Below, in pieces: positions 1 through 7,047 of a stretch of DNA of 20,989 nucleotides; within the stretch, counting starts at the first letter, position 1; each line of letters starts with the position of its first letter. Where the stretch lies: positions 1-20,989 of the IMG/VR virus record IMGVR_UViG_3300006919_000580. The stretch is one strand, 5' to 3'. The notes under the pieces are model-generated. The model was not told the DNA's origin. It saw nothing but the letters and a program-made list of their open reading frames with translations, and ran no database searches. Made by a program: the position numbers and the translations under genes. The stretch is from a virus.

Positions 1-28
1 ACGCGACCAAGATAATATCCTAGTTGCA

Positions 29-334
29 TTATTTGCTCTCCGGTGTCCACTCTCTAGCGAAAGATGTCACTGATGTGCCACCTTGTAGACTAGCGTGTGG
101 TTTGAGTTTGAACGCCACTGAGCCGTCTTCTTTAAGGATAAAGAATTCGAACATCTCTCTGATGCTAGTCATCGCGTAGCTGTCAGGTCCTTCCTTCGCT
201 TTTTTATCGAAGTTAGGGTTCGCTACTTTAGCGTCCAAGTTGAGGTTACCGCCTTTAGATACTGATAACGCTCTGTCTTTACGAGCCTCGATGGTGTCAA
301 CATCAAAGCTAGTTTCATATTTAGATTTAGCCAT
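29..334 (-). CDS. Small hypothetical protein, divergent strand (101 aa)
   Basis: The product is unrecognised. The start is well supported: read on the minus strand, an AGGAG Shine-Dalgarno lies about 6 bases before the ATG. The protein is soluble-looking and mixed charge, with a Lys/Asp-rich N-terminal half and a C-terminal half (FFILKEDGSVAFKLKPH) that looks beta-rich; no signal peptide, membrane segment or catalytic motif is visible. It is the only gene on the minus strand and faces away from the packaging operon, so it belongs to a different transcription unit, perhaps the rightward end of an early or middle module outside the window. An inverted repeat (360-380) lies in its 5' leader. That it is a real gene is fairly sure from the ribosome site and composition; its function is unknown. 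Confidence 0.75.
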   Translation of the reverse strand: MAKSKYETSFDVDTIEARKDRALSVSKGGNLNLDAKVANPNFDKKAKEGPDSYAMTSIREMFEFFILKEDGSVAFKLKPHASLQGGTSVTSFAREWTPESK

Positions 335-359
335 AATAATCTCCTATTTAGCTAGTTAT

Positions 360-380
360 GTAAGTAAACCATTTACTCAC
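360..380. repeat. Imperfect inverted repeat in minus-gene leader
   Basis: GTAAGTAAA and TTTACTCAC are separated by three bases and pair at 8 of 9 positions. It lies about 15 bases upstream of the ribosome site of the minus-strand gene, where it could be an operator or an mRNA hairpin. Role is inferred from position only. Confidence 0.35.
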
Positions 381-495
381 TTCATAAACCTATATGGAAG
401 AGACAGCTTGTCTGGCCTTTGTCTTGAGCCACTGCTATAAAACTGAAACAAGGTTCCAAACGTTGAAAACAGAAAGGTAGTTACGAAAGCGAATC

Positions 496-531
496 GGGGT
501 CGGGGGTAGGTCGCTGGCAGAGGGGAGGGGG
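496..531 (+). other. G-run cluster (possible G-quadruplex or packaging signal)
   Basis: Four runs of four to five G (496-499, 502-506, 522-525, 527-531) sit within 36 bases, with loops of 2, 15 and 1 bases. The middle loop also contains two GG pairs. This is exceptional in an otherwise AT-leaning sequence and lies 88 bases before the TerS start. It could form an intermolecular or long-loop G-quadruplex, or be a recognition site for the terminase; neither is shown by the sequence. Confidence 0.35.
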
Positions 532-583
532 AATGTGAACGCGATATAGAAAACATTTTTCAAAAAAAATTTTCACGCAAAAA

Positions 584-613
584 TTTACAAGTTATCTACA
601 AATAAGATATGCT
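584..613 (+). promoter_or_regulatory. Candidate sigma70-type promoter for packaging operon
   Basis: TTTACA (584-589; 5 of 6 to TTGACA) and TATGCT (608-613; 4 of 6 to TATAAT) are 18 bases apart, and the upstream stretch 551-583 is dominated by A and T tracts like an UP element. Transcription would begin around 620, which is the A of the TerS start codon, so the first gene would be read from a leaderless or near-leaderless mRNA. Confidence 0.45.
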
Positions 614-619
614 TACGAT

Positions 620-1138
620 ATGAGCCTTGTAGCAAATCAAGAAATGCAAGTGACCGAAGAAGACAGAATTGAACTTCAGTCCCATTACCCATACGCCGGA
701 GTTAAATTGTCCGAGCTTTCTGTACAAGAAGAAAGGCTAGTTTTGTTTCATTTGAGAGGACTAAGTAAAGCTGCAGCTGGACGGGCGGCAGGCTACCGCA
801 ACATGGATCATGTGTACGAGGTTTTTAAAAAACCAAAAATAGAACAAGCAATCGGGTACCTAAGAGAAGAGATGCGTGAAGAGGTCAGGTTCGATCGAAA
901 CACGGCCACCACCATGTATCTTGAGGCTCACCGAAAATCGGCCACCGCCACAGAAGAAAAAAACGTGGTCGACTCCTTATGTAAACTACATGGGCTATTC
1001 GCTCCTGAACAAGCGACCCAGGTCAATATAAATGTAGACAAGATCCAACAACTAGAACGGTTGCCGGATGCCGAGCTTTTAAAACTAGCTGGCGTAGACA
1101 CTTCATACTTAGAACCAAAAGGAGATAACAATGACTAA
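620..1138 (+). CDS. terS: Terminase small subunit (172 aa)
   Basis: Small terminase: recognises phage DNA for packaging and hands it to the large subunit encoded downstream. Evidence: an N-terminal helix-turn-helix-like region around residues 34-75 (SVQEERLVLFHLRG ... AAAGRAAGYRN, then a KKPKIEQAI helix), followed by a helical oligomerisation-like part (about 76-128) ending in the typical KLHGLFAP. Length is usual for the family, and it opens the operon that contains TerL. The ATG at 620 has no Shine-Dalgarno; the next in-frame ATG (644) has none either, and the candidate promoter ends only six bases upstream, so leaderless translation is plausible. The 3' end overlaps the next small gene by eight bases. 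Confidence is good on family features and context; the exact start is less sure. Confidence 0.8.
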   Translation: MSLVANQEMQVTEEDRIELQSHYPYAGVKLSELSVQEERLVLFHLRGLSKAAAGRAAGYRNMDHVYEVFKKPKIEQAIGYLREEMREEVRFDRNTATTMYLEAHRKSATATEEKNVVDSLCKLHGLFAPEQATQVNINVDKIQQLERLPDAELLKLAGVDTSYLEPKGDNND

Positions 1139-1259
1139 ATATGCACAACAAGCGAAAGTTACTAAAAAGAAAATGAAGAAAAGCAAACTAACGTCTGCTC
1201 AAAAAACTTTGCCAAAATTTCTTCAGAAAAAAATATTAGCTAAGAAGGGGAAAAAATAA
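1131..1259 (+). CDS. Basic microprotein 1 (42 aa)
   Basis: First of six tiny basic proteins. It has 16 lysines among 42 residues and no acidic residue. A GGAG at 1121-1124 is six bases before the ATG, and the gene overlaps the end of TerS by eight bases and touches the next gene through TAATG, so translation is probably coupled. Such composition suits binding nucleic acid or being packaged with it, but no named family is recognised. The ribosome site, the overlaps and the consistent composition of the neighbours argue that it is a real gene and not chance. Confidence 0.7.
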   Translation: MTKYAQQAKVTKKKMKKSKLTSAQKTLPKFLQKKILAKKGKK

Positions 1260-1366
1260 TGCATTGTATAAATCAAAAGCCAAAGAAAATGAAGATGGCT
1301 AATAAAAAGAAATCTAAAGGTACAACCAAGAGGGGTTATCGTGGCGGTAAAAAGAAAAGCTACTAA
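1259..1366 (+). CDS. Basic microprotein 2 (35 aa)
   Basis: A 35-residue protein with 12 Lys, 2 Arg and no acidic residues; the C-terminus is Gly/Lys-rich (RGYRGGKKKSY). Its ATG overlaps the preceding stop (TAATG), with GAAGGGG at 1244-1250 eight bases upstream. Internal ATGs at 1289 and 1295 lack a ribosome site. The 3' end overlaps the next gene by 26 bases in another frame. No family recognised; probably nucleic-acid binding by charge alone. Confidence 0.6.
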   Translation: MHCINQKPKKMKMANKKKSKGTTKRGYRGGKKKSY

Positions 1367-1526
1367 ACGAAAAAACACAAAGAGAAAAGGTGCAACACCT
1401 ACCAACAAAGCTCTATACTCAAGAGTAAAAGCAGAAGCTAAAAGAAAATTTAAAGTTTATCCTTCAGCCTATGCCAATGGTTGGTTAGTAAGAACCTATA
1501 AAAAACGTGGCGGTGGGTATAGATAA
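1341..1526 (+). CDS. Basic microprotein 3 (61 aa)
   Basis: A 61-aa protein with 21 Lys/Arg. The N-terminal 16 residues are nearly all K/R/T/A and resemble a histone tail. The second half (about 23-60: NKALYSRVKAEAKRKFKVYP, then SAYANGWLVRTYKKRGG) looks like a small folded helical domain and resembles a motif recurring in small phage and large-virus proteins, which I cannot name with confidence. The start is GTG with GAGG at 1330-1333 seven bases upstream. Its stop overlaps the next start (TAATG). Role probably DNA or virion associated; inferred from charge and position. Confidence 0.7.
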   Translation: MAVKRKATKRKNTKRKGATPTNKALYSRVKAEAKRKFKVYPSAYANGWLVRTYKKRGGGYR

Positions 1527-1846
1527 TGGCTAAGCCTACTGGTGGCCTAACCGCGTGGTTCGGTAAAGGACCAAAAGGCGATTGGGTAGATATCGGTGCT
1601 CCAAAAAAGAAAGGCAAATACCAAGCTTGCGGTAGAAAATCCGCTAAAGGTAAAGGTAAACGCAAATACCCAAAATGCGTTCCAAGATCAAAAGCTAATT
1701 CAATGACTGCGGCTCAGAGAAAAAGCGCAGTTAAAAGAAAACGTGCAGCGGGCAACCCAGGGGGAAAACCACGCAACGTAAAAACTATAGTTAGGAAAAG
1801 AAAACCTGCAGTGAAAAGGAGGACCCGTGCCAAGAAAAAGAGATAA
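1526..1846 (+). CDS. Basic protein 4, DUF5872-like (106 aa)
   Basis: The largest of the basic cassette. The N-terminal half has a conserved-looking pattern: GGLTAWFGKGPKGDWVDIG (residues 6-24), then QACGRKSAKGKGKRKYPKC (33-51) with two cysteines that could bind metal, followed by TAAQRKSAVKRKRAAGNPGG. From memory this matches the family called DUF5872, seen in phages and large DNA viruses; this is unverified. The C-terminal 30 residues are almost purely K/R/A/T. Start ATG overlaps the previous stop; no strong ribosome site, so coupling is likely. Function unknown; probably nucleic-acid associated. Confidence 0.75.
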   Translation: MAKPTGGLTAWFGKGPKGDWVDIGAPKKKGKYQACGRKSAKGKGKRKYPKCVPRSKANSMTAAQRKSAVKRKRAAGNPGGKPRNVKTIVRKRKPAVKRRTRAKKKR

Positions 1847-2111
1847 CATGCCCAAACGGAATAAAAAAAACTTCCGTTCTACAAAGTCTGGCGCCGGTAT
1901 GACTAGAGCAGGCGTAGCAGCCTACCGAAGAAAGAATCCTGGGTCAAAATTAAAGACAGCAGTAACAGGAAAAGTTAAAAAAGGATCAAAAGCAGCTAAA
2001 AGACGTAAATCTTACTGCGCTAGAAGCGCAGGACAGATGAAAAAGTTCCCAAAAGCAGCTAAAAACCCAAATTCTAGGCTAAGACAAGCCAGAAAGCGTT
2101 GGAAATGTTAA
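1827..2111 (+). CDS. Basic protein 5, DUF6321-like (94 aa)
   Basis: Starts at GTG 1827 just after a strong AGGAGG (1817-1822), overlapping the previous gene by 20 bases; the ATG at 1848 has no ribosome site, so GTG is preferred. Lys/Arg-rich throughout. The C-terminal block KSYCARSAGQMKKFPKAA, then NPNSRLRQARKRWKC, resembles the small viral family I remember as DUF6321, with paired cysteines near each end of the motif (unverified). The N-terminal part has the RNKKNFRSTKSGAGM type of tail. Function unknown. Together with its neighbours it suggests a DNA-condensing or virion-core role, which is inference. Confidence 0.75.
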   Translation: MPRKRDNMPKRNKKNFRSTKSGAGMTRAGVAAYRRKNPGSKLKTAVTGKVKKGSKAAKRRKSYCARSAGQMKKFPKAAKNPNSRLRQARKRWKC

Positions 2112-2126
2112 AAAAAGGAGAAAACT

Positions 2127-2210
2127 ATGGGCTATGGTAAAGGATATCCTAGAACGTCGGTAAAAAAACCTAAAAAAACTAAAAAGAAGACTAAAAAAGC
2201 TAAAAAATAA
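2127..2210 (+). CDS. Basic microprotein 6 (27 aa)
   Basis: A 27-residue peptide: a Gly/Tyr-rich start (MGYGKGYPR) followed by a tail in which 11 of the last 15 residues are lysine. AAAGGAG at 2114-2120 gives a well placed ribosome site, and the stop is two bases before the GTG of the large terminase, so it may also serve to couple TerL translation. Reality is supported by the ribosome site and by the matching composition of five neighbours. Confidence 0.55.
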   Translation: MGYGKGYPRTSVKKPKKTKKKTKKAKK

Positions 2211-2212
2211 GC

Positions 2213-3856
2213 GTGACAGACCTTCAAAAGCTAGAATGCTATAAGTGTAAGAAACTTTTAGCAGAGAATCTCGTATTACCTAAAGGTTTATGCGTGTATT
2301 GTGCTGCCGACGAAGCAGAACAGCTTCCCCAACCGAAAAAACAGAACAAAGAACAAAAAGCAGCGCACACAGCACAATTACGGGCCGAACAAGAGCTCGC
2401 GAAGAGAATACTAGCACGAAAACGCATGTTGCCTTTTGTAGAAAAGTTTAATCCGGATTACCAAGCAGGTTGGGTACACAAAGATATCTGTAAAAGGCTA
2501 GAGAAGTTTAGTGAAGATGTAGCTAATAAAGAATCCCCCCGACTGATGTTGTTTATGCCCCCGCGGCATGGCAAATCTACTTTAGCTAGTATCGCTTTTC
2601 CTGCTTGGCATCTTGGACGCAACCCAGACCATGAATTTATAAGTTGTTCCTACTCTGGATCTTTGGCTATGAGTTTCTCAAGAAAAGTTCGACAGGTTCT
2701 AAGAGAGCCGAGCTATAAAAAAGTTTTTGAAGAAACAAGATTGGACAAAGATTCTCAGTCAGTAGAGTCCTGGCAAACAACCCAAGCCGGTGGGTATGTT
2801 GCAGCTGGTGTCGGTGGTGGTATCACCGGTAAAGGTGCGCACATATTATTAATCGATGATCCGATAAAAAACAGAGAGGATGCAGAATCTGAAAATAATC
2901 GCGAAGCGACCTGGGACTGGTATACCTCAACAGCTTATACTCGTCTAGCGCCGGGTGGCGGGATCTTAGTTATTTTAACTAGATGGCACGATGATGATTT
3001 AGCGGGCAGACTATTAATGGCCAGTGAGAACGGCGCCGATGATTGGGAAGTTGTTAAGTATCCTGCGCTAGCTGAAGAAGACGAAGAGTTTAGAAAAGAA
3101 GGCGACCCGTTGCATCCCGAACGTTACACAATAGAATCTTTAGAAAAAATACAAAAAGCAATCGGGCCTAGAGATTGGACGGCTCTGTACCAACAAAACC
3201 CAGTGTCAGACGAAGGGGATTATTTTACCCGCGACATGATCCAATATTATGACCCACCCGACTTAGACTATGATAGACTTCGATATTATACCGCTTGGGA
3301 TTTGGCGATTGGACAAAGGGATCGGAATGACTACTCAGTAGGTATGACTGTTGGGATCGACGAGTACGATAATATGTTCGTGGTTGATGTTATCCGCGGC
3401 AGGTATGACGGTTTTGAGTTAGTAGAAAAAATTCTAGATTTTTATGAGCAATGGCGTCCTGGAGTTATAGGTATAGAGAAGGGACATATAGAAATGGCAA
3501 TTGGGCCTTTCTTACAGAAAAGGGTTTCAGAGCGTGGATTACATTCCGCGTATTTTAAAGATTTAAAAGTAGGTAGGCGTGACAAAGAAGCAAGGGCTAG
3601 AGCTATCCAAGGTCGGATGCAACAGGGAAGAGTATTTTTTCCAGAGAACGCAGTTTGGACGGGCCCACTCGTGGCTGAGCTTTTACGTTTTCCTAACGGC
3701 GTGCACGACGACCAAGTTGATGCCTTGGCTTGGGTTGGTTTAATGATGAGTGAGTACGCAACTTTTTATGAAGCGCCAGAGCATGTACCTTCGTGGCGCG
3801 ATAGGTTAAGATATATAGCAAAAGGACCGAAGAAGAAGTCCGCAATGAGCGCATAG
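2213..3856 (+). CDS. terL: Terminase large subunit with N-terminal zinc ribbon (547 aa)
   Basis: ATP-driven packaging motor and headful nuclease. Visible motifs: Walker A PPRHGKST (residues 116-123), Walker B LLIDD (acidic pair 215-216), coupling motif LTRWHDDD, and an RNase H-like nuclease with AWDLA (D363), IGIEKG (E422) and HDDQVDA (D499-D503). The set matches the terminase family with a DDPIKN Walker B extension. Unusually, the N-terminus carries C9-x2-C12 and C27-x2-C30, a zinc-ribbon-like module joined by a Lys/Gln/Glu-rich linker (about 40-70). The start is GTG without a clear ribosome site, two bases after the preceding stop, implying coupled translation. The portal gene follows after one base. 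Identity is very sure; the zinc binding is inferred. Confidence 0.95.
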   Translation: MTDLQKLECYKCKKLLAENLVLPKGLCVYCAADEAEQLPQPKKQNKEQKAAHTAQLRAEQELAKRILARKRMLPFVEKFNPDYQAGWVHKDICKRLEKFSEDVANKESPRLMLFMPPRHGKSTLASIAFPAWHLGRNPDHEFISCSYSGSLAMSFSRKVRQVLREPSYKKVFEETRLDKDSQSVESWQTTQAGGYVAAGVGGGITGKGAHILLIDDPIKNREDAESENNREATWDWYTSTAYTRLAPGGGILVILTRWHDDDLAGRLLMASENGADDWEVVKYPALAEEDEEFRKEGDPLHPERYTIESLEKIQKAIGPRDWTALYQQNPVSDEGDYFTRDMIQYYDPPDLDYDRLRYYTAWDLAIGQRDRNDYSVGMTVGIDEYDNMFVVDVIRGRYDGFELVEKILDFYEQWRPGVIGIEKGHIEMAIGPFLQKRVSERGLHSAYFKDLKVGRRDKEARARAIQGRMQQGRVFFPENAVWTGPLVAELLRFPNGVHDDQVDALAWVGLMMSEYATFYEAPEHVPSWRDRLRYIAKGPKKKSAMSA

Positions 3857-3857
3857 T

Positions 3858-5975
3858 ATGGCATACAGAAATAAAACTAAAAAGAAGTTAGATAAAGGGG
3901 AAGAACTTACACTAGCAAAAACCCAGTGGAACTCATACACACGTGCGCGAGACAACGGCCACGAAGACTATGTGCAACTGGCAAAAAAATGCGATATGTA
4001 TTATCGCGGAGACCAGTGGGATGAGTTCGATATGCAAGAACTCGATGATCAGGGCAGACCTGCTCTAACCATAAATACCATCTTACCTACGATCAATGCT
4101 GTGCTCGGAGAACAGAGCACGAAAAAAGCAGATATAACATTTAAACCCAGAGGCGGTGGCAACCAAGATGTTGCTGATGTTCTAACAAAAGTTTACCAAC
4201 AGGTAGCAGACAACAATAAGTTAGAGTGGGTAGAGAACCAAGTATTCTCTGATGGGTTGATCCAAGACAGGGGTTACTTTGATGTGCGAATAGATTTTTC
4301 TGACCACATACAAGGGGAAGTTAAGATAGAGGCAAAAGACCCGTTAGATATTCTTATAGACCCAGATGCAAAACACTACGACCCAAGAACTTGGAATGAG
4401 ATATTTGAAACCAAGTGGATGAGTGTTGAGGAGATAGAAGAAACATACGGGCAAGACCAAGCAGACAAGTTAAGAATGTTAGCAGAGACAGGTACAACTT
4501 TGGGCGCAGACTCTATGGAGTTTGAAGAAGAAAGGTATGGAGATACTGACGAATACAATTACGGACAACAGTACCCTGGGGATCCTGAAAACGCACGTAT
4601 GCTTAGGTCGATAAGAGTTATAGAAAGACAATATTATAGACTTAAAGATTGCATGTATTATTTAGACCCAGTAACAGGCGACATGCGAGATGTGCCTCAG
4701 AACTGGACTAAAAAGAAAAGAGAAAATTTTGCTGATCAGTATGGGTTAGATATTTTAACTAAGACAGTTAGAAAAGTACGTTGGACCGTTACAGCTGACA
4801 CAGTTGTACTGTTTGATGATTGGTCTCCCTACAAACATTTTACGATTGTGCCCTACTTCCCGTACTTTAGACGCGGTAAACCATTCGGTATGGTACGAAA
4901 CTTATTATCTCCACAAGAGCAACTTAATAAAATTACTTCCCAAGAACTGCATATAGTAAACACAACTGCAAACAGTGGTTGGATCGTAGAGAACGGTTCT
5001 CTTTCAGGCATGACTGCAGATGATTTAGAAGAACACGGAGCAGAGACTGGGTTAGTATTAGAGTTTAACCGTGGTTCATCGCCCCCTGCGAAGATACCAC
5101 CCAATCAAATACCTACGGGCTTAGATCGATTGGGTCAAAAAGCTGCGGCAAATATTAAACAAATAAGTGGTATTACTGATGCTATGTTAGGTCAAGACAG
5201 CGCGGAAGTATCTGGCGTAGCCATACAAGCTAAACAAAACAGAGGGTCTATGCTTTTACAGGTACCCCTTACTAATTTAGCTAAGTCTAGACAGTATTTA
5301 GCAGAATCTATACTTGATTTAATACAGGGGTATTATACAGAAGAGCGTGTTATACAAATAACTGACGAATCTGATCCGTATAAACCAAGAACACAACTAA
5401 GAGTAAATCAAATGACTCCAGAAGGGCAAGTTATTAATGATTTACAACTAGGAGAGTACGACGTAATAGTATCAAATGCACCTGCTAGAGATAACTTTGA
5501 TGAGATGCAGTTTGCTGAGGCCATATCTTTACGTCAAGTTGGAGTGCCAATACCGGACGATATGATAGTAGAGTACTCACACTTGTCACGTAAAGCGGAT
5601 GTTGCTGATAGGATAAGAAAAATGCAGGGTACTGCTCCTCCAACACCTGAACAAATACAACTACAACAGTTCCAAATGGAATCACAAATCAGAAGCACGC
5701 AGCTTGAGATTGCTAAGCTAGAGGCAGAGGTTGCTAACTTGCAAACACAAGCAGCTGTGAATGTTGCTAAAGTAGATCAAATAGAAAACGAACCACAGTT
5801 GAAGATTGCAGAGTTACAGAGTAAACTGCAAACTAAACGAGAAGAACTCGATTTACGTGAGAGATTGTCATCATTGACAAACGATATGCGTAAGGAACAG
5901 AGTGACACAGCAGCGGCGTCCAAGATGGCCGTCGAAGCTCTTAAAAACTTAGACACCACAGGAGGTACTCAATAA
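3858..5975 (+). CDS. Portal protein, P22 type (705 aa)
   Basis: Dodecameric portal at the special vertex, through which DNA enters and leaves. The N-terminal part (about residues 49-88, YYRGDQW ... GRPALTINTI ... INAVLGEQ) is characteristic of P22-like portals, followed by a DPLDILIDPDA motif and a clip/stem region around GITDAMLGQ with a following SGVAIQAKQNRG. The C-terminal 100 residues (about 597-690) are a long Gln/Glu/Lys helical coiled-coil-like stretch, consistent with the barrel of P22-type portals, which are of similar length (P22 gp1 about 725 aa). It sits between TerL and scaffold as expected, and its stop overlaps the scaffold start. The identity is sure from motifs and context. 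Confidence 0.92.
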   Translation: MAYRNKTKKKLDKGEELTLAKTQWNSYTRARDNGHEDYVQLAKKCDMYYRGDQWDEFDMQELDDQGRPALTINTILPTINAVLGEQSTKKADITFKPRGGGNQDVADVLTKVYQQVADNNKLEWVENQVFSDGLIQDRGYFDVRIDFSDHIQGEVKIEAKDPLDILIDPDAKHYDPRTWNEIFETKWMSVEEIEETYGQDQADKLRMLAETGTTLGADSMEFEEERYGDTDEYNYGQQYPGDPENARMLRSIRVIERQYYRLKDCMYYLDPVTGDMRDVPQNWTKKKRENFADQYGLDILTKTVRKVRWTVTADTVVLFDDWSPYKHFTIVPYFPYFRRGKPFGMVRNLLSPQEQLNKITSQELHIVNTTANSGWIVENGSLSGMTADDLEEHGAETGLVLEFNRGSSPPAKIPPNQIPTGLDRLGQKAAANIKQISGITDAMLGQDSAEVSGVAIQAKQNRGSMLLQVPLTNLAKSRQYLAESILDLIQGYYTEERVIQITDESDPYKPRTQLRVNQMTPEGQVINDLQLGEYDVIVSNAPARDNFDEMQFAEAISLRQVGVPIPDDMIVEYSHLSRKADVADRIRKMQGTAPPTPEQIQLQQFQMESQIRSTQLEIAKLEAEVANLQTQAAVNVAKVDQIENEPQLKIAELQSKLQTKREELDLRERLSSLTNDMRKEQSDTAAASKMAVEALKNLDTTGGTQ

Positions 5976-7018
5976 TGGCTAAGAATCCAGAAACTGAAAC
6001 TAACGATGATGTCGTGCTAAGCACGATGCCCGGATCAGATCCAAAGACCGAAGAAGAAGTAAAACCATTCGAGGTGGATTTAAATTTCGACGACCCCGTT
6101 CAAGATGAGGAAGACGAAGAAGAAGCCGAAGAAACTCAAGAGGAGGAGACCAATGAAGTCGAGGTTGAAGAAGAATCATCTGAAGAGCCTGAAGAGGAAA
6201 CAGAGGAGGAAGAATCTGAACCTGAAACTGAAGTCGCAGAAGACACAGGAGAAGAAACAGTATTGGCAGAAGATGAGGGAGATACACAACAACCTGAGAC
6301 AACAGATGAGGGAGGACTTGCTCAAAAAGAACCGATGATTCCTAAGTCTAGGTTTGATGAAGTTTTAGCTAAACAAAAAGCGCTTCAAAAGAAACTAGAT
6401 GAAGCATTGGCCCCTAAAGTCGAAGATGTCACAGAAGCACCGGAGTTTGATTTTGATGCTAAAGAAGTAGAGTACCAAACTTTAGTTATGGAAGGTGAAA
6501 CAGAAAAAGCTACCCAACTTAGGAAAGAAATAAGAGATGCTGAAAAACAACAAATGATGTTTGAGGTACAAGCCAAGATGGGTCAGACTGTTACTCAAAA
6601 CCAAGAGATGGTAGACCTACAGACCAAGGCTGTACAGCTAGAAACTCTGTACCCTATGTTAAATCAAGCAGATCCAAGTTTTAATCAAGACAAAACTAAC
6701 GAGGTGTTAGAACTAAGGGATGCTTATATGACACAAGGTTACTTAGGTGCAGACGCTTTACAAAAAGCTGTGGACTTGCTTATGGGTAAACCAACTGTAC
6801 AAGAGACCCAAAAGGTTGATTCTGTACAGAAAGAGATAGTCCAAAAGAAAAAAATTGCGAATACCAATAAAAAGATAGAAGCAGCGGAAAAACAACCGCC
6901 AGCTATGAAAGGTAAAAATAAATCTGATAAAAAAGTTGATATTAATACCTTATCTACCGAAGAATTTGCCGCATTGCCCGAGGAAACTTTAAGAAGAATG
7001 CGTGGTGATTTCGGATAA
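5975..7018 (+). CDS. Scaffolding protein (347 aa)
   Basis: Assembly scaffold for the procapsid. It begins with a very acidic, disordered stretch (about residues 35-103, dominated by Glu), followed by MIPKSRFDEVLAKQKALQKKL (121-141) and long helices with a Lys-rich C-terminus ending in LPEETLRRMRGDFG, the classic arrangement of a disordered acidic head, coiled middle and basic shell-binding tail. GGAGGT at 5961-5966 lies eight bases before the ATG, which overlaps the portal stop (TAATG). The position directly before the capsid gene supports the call. Sequence identity to a specific scaffold family was not established. Confidence 0.85.
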   Translation: MAKNPETETNDDVVLSTMPGSDPKTEEEVKPFEVDLNFDDPVQDEEDEEEAEETQEEETNEVEVEEESSEEPEEETEEEESEPETEVAEDTGEETVLAEDEGDTQQPETTDEGGLAQKEPMIPKSRFDEVLAKQKALQKKLDEALAPKVEDVTEAPEFDFDAKEVEYQTLVMEGETEKATQLRKEIRDAEKQQMMFEVQAKMGQTVTQNQEMVDLQTKAVQLETLYPMLNQADPSFNQDKTNEVLELRDAYMTQGYLGADALQKAVDLLMGKPTVQETQKVDSVQKEIVQKKKIANTNKKIEAAEKQPPAMKGKNKSDKKVDINTLSTEEFAALPEETLRRMRGDFG

Positions 7019-7031
7019 AGTGTGGTATAAA
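7003..7031 (+). promoter_or_regulatory. Candidate extended -10 promoter for capsid gene
   Basis: TG-G-TATAAA (7023-7031) matches the extended -10 consensus TGnTATAAT at nearly every position. The -35 region (TGGTGA, 7003-7008, 17-base spacer) is weak, which is tolerated by extended -10 promoters. It would start transcription near 7038 and give the capsid mRNA a leader of about 195 bases. Confidence 0.4.
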
Positions 7032-7047
7032 ACAAATAAGTTCGCAC

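Larger units (their letters stand above)
335..619. promoter_or_regulatory. Divergent intergenic region
   Basis: This 285-base gap separates the minus-strand orphan gene from the packaging operon and holds no credible gene. It contains an imperfect inverted repeat at 360-380 (GTAAGTAAA / TTTACTCAC, 8 of 9 pairs), a short repeat AGACA-gct-TGTCT at 401-413, a striking cluster of G-runs at 496-531, and A/T tracts (about 551-583) leading into a promoter at 584-613. No convincing promoter for the minus-strand gene was found. Being next to the small terminase gene, it is also a reasonable place for a packaging (pac/cos) site, but nothing in the sequence proves that. Confidence 0.5.

Noticed and set aside
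592-600. TTATCTACA, one change from a DnaA box
   Set aside because: A single imperfect copy without iterons or further boxes; AT-richness here is explained by the promoter.
6000-6338. Leu-rich minus-strand and Lys-rich plus-strand frames within the scaffold gene
   Set aside because: They are other-frame readings of the GAA/GAG-rich acidic segment and lack ribosome sites.
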